From the NCBI GenBank assembly GCA_024220525.1, contig JAMYWO010000208.1, positions 25,148-52,327 of the forward strand: a stretch of 27,180 bases of DNA, written 5' to 3'. Both the position numbers and the translations under genes were made by a program. The notes beneath the pieces are model-generated. The model had not been told where the DNA came from, did no database searches, and worked only from the letters and a program-made list of their open reading frames with translations. How positions within the stretch are numbered: the first letter of the stretch is position 1; every line of letters begins with the position of its first letter. The DNA comes from Cochliopodium minus (Eukaryota > Discosea > Himatismenida > Cochliopodiidae). Below, in pieces: positions 20,007 through 27,180 of this stretch.

Positions 20007-21166
20007 ATGGAAAACAACTCTTTGGAAGTAAAATACTTGTCTCATGAAGAATGGTACAATAAATTCGTGATATGCTCGAAAACCACCTTCGATATAAGAA
20101 AAAAGGTACCCAAAATAAATTTTTTTTTTGAAAATTTCTTTGAATTTCTTTGAAAATAAATAGGATAAATTTGAGGAATCAACAATATATGGCTCAATTA
20201 ATCTAATTCCAGAAGATTTTGAGAATGAAGAATCAATAAATAATATATTGAAAAATATAAAGTCCAAAATGTTGAAGGAGATATCATGTTACATCAAAAG
20301 TGGATTGAATTTATTTGGAGATAAAGAAATAATTGAGAAATTGATTGAATTATTGAAAAAAATACCCAAATTGAATTGGGAGATTAATATATTGGATGAT
20401 CTTAGTGGATTTCGTAATAAATATGAAGTATTGTTCACAAATAATACAATCAAAAGTAATTTTGCTGCAAAGAATTTTCCAAACAACATAATATCTGATT
20501 TTCTATATTTGGGAAGTATTCATTCAACAACAAATGAAGACGTATTAAATTATTTTGGAATAGATTGTATATTAAATGGTAAGTAATAATAAAAAAAAAA
20601 AAAAAACTTAACTTCAAAACTTAATTTTAAATTTATTTCTTAAGAATTATAATCAATCAAAAACTAACAACTATTTTTCTTTTTATATGTTTGTTTTCAA
20701 CAGCTGCAAATTTTGGTCTCCCTTTATTTGAAGGGAAGTATAAGGGGAAAAAAAAGTTTTTGATCATAAAAATTAATGATCTTGAGAACGAAAATATAAA
20801 GATTTGGTAAAAAGAAAAAATTTATCCTTGAAAGACTCATTTTAATTTACTTTTATTTTAAATAATAGGTTTGAAAAATCAAACTCTTTTATTGAAGAAT
20901 GTAAAAATAGTAATTTAAAAGTTTTGGTACATTGTTCTGCTGGAGTTTCTAGGAGTAGTACCTTTATTCTCGCTTATTTGATGAAACACAATAAAATGAC
21001 TTTAAAAGATGCTTTCGAAATGGTTAAGAGTAAGAGGCCATTGATAAATCCTAACAAAGGATTTTTGAAACAACTTATTGAGTATGAAATTGAGTTATTT
21101 GGTGAATCTTCCATAAATGATGAAAATTATTTTGAACAATCCGATTTTAATCTTACTTTTTATTGA
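20007..21166 (+). CDS. Dual-specificity protein phosphatase
   Basis: Four exons (20007-20105, 20164-20578, 20704-20806, 20869-21166) give 304 residues. The C-terminal half is a DSP domain: SDFLYLGSIHSTTNEDVLNY at its start, candidate general acid Asp197 in INDLENE, and the active-site loop HCSAGVSRS with Cys228 and Arg234. This is followed by AYLMKHNKMTLKDAFEMVKSKRP, where DSPs usually have a helix and the KRP turn. Reaction: dephosphorylation of phosphotyrosine and phosphoserine/threonine on proteins, often MAP kinases; the substrate here is unknown. The N-terminal 150 residues, rich in Lys/Ile/Asn, match no domain I recognise. They lack a clear kinase-interaction motif or rhodanese-like CH2 domain. 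The Asp-to-Cys spacing of 31 fits active DSPs. Confidence 0.92.
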
Positions 21167-21529
21167 AATTAAATTATTTTTTCTTTTTCTCTATTCACAA
21201 ATTTTGAATTCATATTTTAATAAAATTTTAAAATTCTTTTGCATATTGACATGTAATTTCATTATCCAACTAAATAATGAAGAAAATATTTCTCAAAGTT
21301 TTCATTCATATCAAATTTTAGAACTGATCTTCATATTGTTTTTCTTTTGAGATCCATTTTTTTTATTTTTCGCCAAAATAAAGTAAATTGAACTTATTGA
21401 TTTCTAATTTTAAAATTTTAATAATGTCCAATGAAATTAAAATATAAAAAAAAAAAAAAGTTTTCTCAGTTCAAAAAGAGAGTTTTTCGCTTTTTTTACA
21501 AATATAAATTCAAAAGAGATTGAAATAAA
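21167..21529. other. Intergenic, phosphatase to OSCA channel
   Basis: This 363-bp A/T-rich stretch comprises the 3' flank of the phosphatase gene and the leader of the channel gene. Short frames in it have no coding character. No RNA gene or repeat was recognised. Confidence 0.4.
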
Positions 21530-24500
21530 ATGGCATTAACAACTCAAGATAAAGCTTTTCTGATATCATTTGCAATAAATATGATCATCACATTGGTAAG
21601 CTTGATTCTCTTCCCAATCTTTAAGTATTATTTCAAGAGTAAGATCAAACTAAAAAAATACAAATTATACTTGAAAAACCAACAAATAAATATTTTATTT
21701 CTTTTATTATTTCTTACATTTTTTTCCTAATCTTTAAAATTATGTATATGTTTATATTTTAATTTTATATGTTAGATATATACGAACCAAGATGCAAATT
21801 GAGGTAATATTTTGTTATCTTATAATCGATTGTTGATATCTAATTCTTAAAAAATTAAAAATATTTGATTTATATTAAGAAAAAAGAATCCTCCACCACC
21901 TTCAGATGGTCCAATAGCATGGATTAGAGAAACATATAATTTTTCTGAAGATGAGATATATAGAACGGCGGGATTAGATGCGATGGTACATATTCGATTT
22001 TTCAAAATAACATTCAGGATGATTCTACTCCAATCAATATATTGCTTTGCAGTTCTCTTTCCAGTAAAATTATCAAATAAATATTGGTAAAATAATGCTC
22101 ATAAAAAAGTATATTTTTCATAAAAATAGGTTTATATCTCAGGACCAAATAAATTTCGTCCATTAACTGATCCATTGAGGACTCAAGGATTGATTGTAAA
22201 ATAAAAAATATATTTATATATGGCCCGATTTTTATAATATTTAAAATCAAAACAAGGTATCTTCAATGTCCAATCTTGACGAAAGGTAAGATATGAATAT
22301 ATATATATATCTATTACTTAAACCAATTGACTTTTTTTTTCTCACTTAGATCACCAAAATTATGGGCAAATGTTATATCAGTTTATTATTCAACAATCAT
22401 TGCTCTCATATTTTGTAAATTACCAATTATTTTTTAAAATGAACTAAAAAATCTCAAATTTTATATTTTTTCGTTTATAAAATGAAAGTGTATTTCGAAT
22501 CAAAAGTATATGAAAAATACAGAGTAAAATATAAAATGGAATGTAGATTTGTTGAGAATTATACCTCCGTTATTACTGAAATCCCTGTTCCTCTTAGAAA
22601 AGGAAATGCACTCCAAGAGTGGTTCGATCACAACTTTCCAAACTGGAAGATCTTGGAAATCAACAAGTCTTATGATCTCCCTAAACTGACGAAGAAATAC
22701 AAGGAGAGAGAAGATTTGGCAAGAAAATTCGAGAAAGCACAACATTACTTAAACACAAATTCCAAAAGATTAAAAACAAAGAACGGGTAATTTATAAAAT
22801 TTAATTTATTTAATTTCTTATTTTTATCTTGAAAATTTTTTTGTTAGGTGTTGTAATATTTGTGGTGACGAAGTAAAATTTTTTTTCCAAAATTAAAAAA
22901 AAAATAAAACAAAATTTACTTTTACTTTTTTTTTAAAAAAAGGTGGATGCAGTGGACTTCTTTAGAAAAGAAGTGGAGAAGAAAGAAGATAAAATAGATC
23001 TCAGAAGACAAAAAATAAGCGAAAAAGATGCGAATCCAATTGCCTTTGTTACTTTTGATTCAATCCAAACACAAGAAATTTGTTCACAAGTCGTTTTGGA
23101 TCAAAATTTGGATATTCTTATTCCTCAATGGGCACCAGAGTAAAAATTTTTTTTTTTTACAATTATTATGGTCCAGTTTTAATAAAAAAATTTTTTTAAA
23201 AAAGTCCAAGGGCTATCAAATGGAGAAACCTTTATAACACTAGATTTTATTTCTTCCTCAAGTAAAATTTTTTTTTTTTTTTTTTTGGAAACATTAATTC
23301 TAAAATTTTTCAAAAATATTTCATTGATACACAAAAGATCTATTATTGTTTTTGTATTCACATTCTTTTTGATCATCTTCTTTTTGATCCCTGTCACTTT
23401 TGTTATGAGTAAGAGAAATTTTTTTTTTTTTATTTTTGATTTCAATTAAAAACAAATTCCAACATAAATTCTTTATTTTTAGCTTTGACAAATTTATCAA
23501 ATCTTGCAAAAATATCTTGGTTGAAATGGTTAGCCGATTTCTTAAATTCAATGGGTAAAAAAAAAATCTATATCAAAATTTTTAAAACTAAATAAAATTT
23601 TTTTCAAATTTTAAACTCAAAAAATTTTAAAACTTTTTTTTTCTACCTTAAAGGACCTATCGTTAAGGGGTTTATTGAAGGTTATCTCCCTACTATTGTG
23701 ATGGCAGTATGTTTGTCTGTTCTCATTCCATTAATTGTGAGATGTTGTACAAACTGCCAGGGTCATTTCAACAAAGTCAAAATTGAAATTTCTTTCTTTG
23801 AGAAAATGTTTCTCTTCAATGTTGTTAATGTATTTTTGGGTAAAAAAAAAAAAATCATTTTTTTGTTGTTTAATTTGTTTTTTTGATTTAATTTTTTTTC
23901 GCATTTTTAATCTCATTTATTTTTTTTTCATAAAGGTTCTTCTATTGCCGGATCTTTCTTTACTTTGATTCAACAAGTAGCTGATAATCCAAGCACAATT
24001 AGTAAAATTAACAAATTGAAATGATTTTAAAAAATTTTAATATTTTGCTATTTAAAGTTACTGTTCTTGCAAATAGTGTACCAAAACAAGCCACTTTCTT
24101 CACCAATTACGTAAAGATATTTTTAATATTTTTAATATTTTTAATCTTTATAAAATTTCAAATTTAAATTTTAATTTTTTTTTAGGTGATGCTTTTAGGT
24201 ATGACTACCTACCCCTTGATGGAACTTCTTAGAATAGTTGATTTTGTGTTTTATTTCTTGAAAACATGCATTTGCAAAACAAGTTTAAGAATTTTACATG
24301 AAGTAATTATTTTTTTAAACATACTTTTTTTAATAAAAAAATTAAAAAATTTCTTTCAGTCAAAACAATTTGCTCCTTTTGAATATTCTCACAGATCTAC
24401 CCAAGATTTACTTGTATTTTTGATTGTTACAACTGTAAAATTTAAAGAAAATATAATTTTATTTTGACTTATTTTTTATTTTTTTTCAAAAAAGTATTCA

Positions 24501-25551
24501 ACAATGTATCCCTTTATTCTAATGTAAGAAAATTTTTCTTGTCAAAAATTTGTTTTTTTAAAATTTTCGTTCAAAATTTTTAATAATTAGTTTTGGAATC
24601 ATTTATTTTGCAATGGGTTATATGATCCTCAAATACAACTTTTGTTACGTGCGTATGGAAACCTTTAAGATGGGAGGAATGCTTTTCCCACACATGTTCT
24701 CCAAAATGTGTTATTCTCTCATTTTCTACCAAGTAGTAAGTTTTGCTGTCTTGTTGAGGTAAATTTTTAAATATTTTTTTTCACATTTTTTTTTTAATAA
24801 TAATTTTTTATTTTCAGCTACAAATTTTATTATACCGCTTTTCTATTTCCACCAATGATTATTACGATCATTTTCAGGGTTATGTAACAAAAAAAATAAA
24901 TCAATTTTTTTCATTTAAATATTTTTTTTAGTATTGGATTGGATCTACGTAGAACAGAAAAGTTTTGTTCTTATCATCAATCTCAAGATTATGAAAAATT
25001 AGAAGAGGAGGAAGAAGATTCTGCACCTGAAGAAGAAAAAACAGGAAATAAAAGGTTCAATCCACTAAAAAGAAAAAAAGGTTCGAGACTCATTCGTGTA
25101 AAAAGAGGAGCTAAACATCGCCACATCAAGAAAGCTTCTCGCAGAAAAAACCCCAAAAAGTTTGAGAATCCTTTTGAAGAGGAAGGTATTGGTCTTGATG
25201 AGTTGAAGAAAGAATTTAAAGAAACCACAATTATATTTGAGAATGGTAAACATCATTTTTTAAAAAAATTTTTAATATTTTATTGCATTTTTTATTAAAG
25301 AAATGAAAGAAGCAAGACACTCGAGGTTTTTCTTTGATGACACAAATGAAGACAGTGATAGTGAACATGCAGCAAGCAAAAAAAGGAAAAAAGAGAAGCT
25401 TAACATCAAGTGCGAATACAAGAATGTTTACTTGCAACCTACCCTCAAACCTCCTGATGAAATCTTCTTGGTTGGACAGTATGGAGAGTTTGAGTTTCAA
25501 TCCAAGGACATTGCTAAAGCTTTTAAAGAGACCAAAATTAAACTCAAATAA
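21530..25551 (+). CDS. OSCA/TMEM63/CSC1-type mechanosensitive or osmosensitive channel
   Basis: Twenty-two exons (first 21530-21638, last 25301-25551) join in frame to 841 residues. Family marks in order: a first membrane helix at residues about 9-35 (FLISFAINMIITLVSLILFP), NIYEPRCK, RTAGLDAMVHIRFFKI, VYISGPNKFRPLTD, and a cytosolic loop with a strand pair (YTSVITEIPVP, NPIAFVTFDS). Next come APDPRAIKWRNL and the pore-forming multipass region: FVFTFFLIIFFLIPVTF, GFIEGYLPTIVMAVCLSVLIP, FLFNVVNVFLG, LANSVPKQATFFTNY and TMYPFILIFGIIYFAMGY. The C-terminal tail of about 180 residues has acidic and very basic blocks, then YLQPTLKPPDEIFLVGQ. Known: these proteins are cation channels opened by membrane tension or osmotic stress, or scramblases. 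Unusual: a 25-nt exon (22848-22872) adds CCNICGDE to the cytosolic loop. The ATG at 22482 is not a start; it sits in intron sequence just before exon 7. Confidence 0.93.
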
Positions 25552-25833
25552 TAATCCCAATAGGAAATCAAATATTTGTTTATAATTAAAATATTATTTA
25601 ACTCAATTTTTTTTCTTTTTCTTTTTTTATATTTTTATATTTTTACATTAATCTCCAACAAATGATCTTTTTCTAAAAACCAAAAGATGAGCATCTTAAA
25701 AAGTTGTTTATTAGTTTACTTTAAATTACAAAGTTGAATACTTTTTTTAATCTTTCTTTTACTTTTGAGGTTAAATGATAAACTAAATATTATTTTATTT
25801 TAAAAAATCTGAAAAAAACAAAAAAAAAAAAAA
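25552..25833. other. Intergenic, channel to coiled-coil gene
   Basis: This 282-bp A/T-rich spacer contains only homopolymer tracts and a purine-rich leader before the ATG at 25834. Confidence 0.4.
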
Positions 25834-26954
25834 ATGTTTGAGGGATTGGATATTGAAAGATTACCCAGAAAAATCGATACTCTCCATCAAATTATAAAGA
25901 AAATGTATGATGCATTAACGATAGCAGGAAATTATGGGAACGATTTAATCACTGAGAATAAAAAATTAAAGCTAGAGATACAAGATATGAAGATAAAGGT
26001 ATTTGATAATGTTATCAATAGATTTTATATTGGTCATATACAAATCCAAATTCTTTCACTAAGCAAACCAAATTTATAATTATCAAACATTTAATATTAC
26101 ACGTAAAGATGCTTGAATTGGAGAATTATGGGATTGATATAAACATTGAATTAGAAAGATTAAAAGAAAAGGTAAGTGAATAAAAAAAATATTACCCGTT
26201 CATATTTTTTTATTTATTTATATATTTTTTTATTTAATTTAAAATATTGAAAAAAAAAAAAATAAAGAACAATAAGAAAAAGAAATATCTAATAGACATA
26301 CCTATCGATTTTGACGCAAACTCTTATTCAACAGTCGATAAAGAAGAGACCATAATAAATCTCAGCGAAGAAAATTACATGCTGCAAAAAGAAAATGAAG
26401 AGATAAAAGAGATGATGGAAAGACAACGAAAGGAATTTGAAGATAATATATTTAATCTTCAAGAAGTAAGCACAAATTTTAACAAAGATAAGAAAGAAAT
26501 CGACATCACCATCAAAAACTTATTCTCAAAGATCGTTGACTCTAACAACTTGAAACAAGATCTCATTAGTCAAATTAATCCCCTCAACGAAAGAATAGAA
26601 ACACTTGAAAAACAAAATGAAGATCTACTTTTAAAGGTAACAATTTTTTCTAAAATTTTTTTTTTAGTTTTAAATTTTTTGTAATAAATTTTCCTTTTAA
26701 TGAAGGTTTCTTCTTTGGAAAAAGAAAAGGAGAACTTTAGATTACAAATCAACAATTTTTTCTTCTCTAATAACAATTATCAGATCCAGGGAAACGTTAA
26801 CAACCATTACCAAGTTACTAATGTGAGGGACAATGTGTTTGCTAATCACTATGATAATAATGTACCTGATAAACTTTCCAACCGGATCAGGAGGATGAAG
26901 TCCAAGGTGATGACTTCTCTTAATCAAGTTTTGAACAATCTTGAAAAGGATTAG
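25834..26954 (+). CDS. Coiled-coil protein of unknown function
   Basis: Four exons (25834-25998, 26109-26171, 26268-26636, 26706-26954), all with phase-0 junctions, give 281 residues. The protein opens MFEGLDIERLPRKIDTLHQI. It has heptad-like helices at about 15-75 and 115-215, rich in Glu, Lys, Asn, Leu and Ile, with an uncharged break near 80-95 (IDIPIDFDANSYSTVD). A Asn/Tyr-rich low-complexity segment covers about 220-250, and the end is basic (NRIRRMKSKVMTSL). No catalytic motif, signal peptide or membrane segment is visible. It could be a cytoskeletal, centrosomal or tethering protein, but such features are shared by many unrelated families, so no function is assigned. The start is the first ATG after an A-rich leader. 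Confidence 0.8.
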
Positions 26955-27180
26955 AGATTTTTTTTTTTTAGTTTTCAAATCTTGTTTGTTCATAGTTGAT
27001 TTGTCAAATAAAGTTTATTTATTTCATTTCATTTTGAATCATTTGCTTGTGTAGGAAATTCAACTTACTTTGTTGATTGAGAAAAAAAAAAAATTTTTTA
27101 ATGCCCTAAGAGAAAAAGTTACTTCAATTTCGCTTCATTTATATTTCATTTCTCTTTTTTGTTAGATAAAATAATTGATT
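26955..27180. other. 3' flank of the coiled-coil gene
   Basis: An AATAAA at about 27007 follows the stop by some 50 bp and is a plausible polyadenylation signal. The rest is A/T-rich and no further gene could be supported before the window ends. Confidence 0.45.

Noticed and set aside
22482-22790. Separate gene starting MKVYFESK
   Set aside because: The ATG is intron sequence next to an acceptor; exon 7 begins at 22489 and joins the upstream channel exons in frame.
1-27180. Alternative genetic code (stop codons inside frames)
   Set aside because: All apparent in-frame stops fall in introns; all nine complete genes end at ordinary TAA, TAG or TGA codons.
1-27180. Mobile elements or virus-like elements
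   Set aside because: No transposase, integrase, reverse transcriptase, capsid-like frame, long terminal repeat or target-site duplication was recognised.

Overview
The window looks like nuclear DNA of a very A+T-rich, gene-dense, intron-rich unicellular eukaryote. Coding exons are short and moderately A+T-rich. They are split by many small introns (mostly 45-150 bp) with GT donors, usually GTAAA, and AG acceptors, and intron sense strands are strikingly T-rich. Stops are standard TAA/TAG/TGA. The gene set (copine, RCC1-repeat proteins, a Ras with a CAAX box, an ABCG half-transporter, an OSCA/TMEM63 channel) fits a free-living amoeboid or flagellate protist such as Amoebozoa, Heterolobosea or a similar lineage. 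The sequence alone does not fix the lineage. No prokaryotic genes, tRNA, rRNA, CRISPR array, virus-like element or transposon was recognised.

Layout. 192-3603 (+): an Hsp110-like chaperone that lacks the beta-sandwich substrate domain and ends in TPR repeats. 3781-5098 (+): a MUL1/GIDE-type double-membrane-pass protein without its RING finger. 5366-8422 (+): a complete ABCG half-transporter. 8987-9370 (+): the first part of a tandem ABCG copy, cut off by a single N at 9371 that looks like a contig join. 9377-11814 and 11966-14400 (-): two tandem RCC1-repeat paralogues with the same unusual C-terminal module and a shared 13-nt microexon. The first also has an 11-nt microexon. 15037-16048 (+): a small Ras-family GTPase with residue numbering identical to H-Ras up to the G4 motif. 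16215-19789 (-): a copine with a long Pro/Gln/Gly/Tyr tail. 20007-21166 (+): a dual-specificity phosphatase, divergent from the copine. 21530-25551 (+): a 22-exon OSCA/TMEM63/CSC1 channel. 25834-26954 (+): a coiled-coil protein of unknown role. Two small low-confidence minus-strand ORFs lie in intergenic spaces (8468-8707 and 14554-14700).

All exon chains were assembled by hand. In each complete gene the reading frame closes exactly through every junction, which is strong support for the models. The genes do not form one pathway. Several are linked by calcium, membrane and small-GTPase signalling themes (copine, OSCA channel, Ras, RCC1), but that is ordinary for such genomes and not evidence of a cluster. 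The points most worth a second look are the Hsp110-TPR architecture, the microexons and C-terminal module of the RCC1 pair, and the assembly join at 9371.
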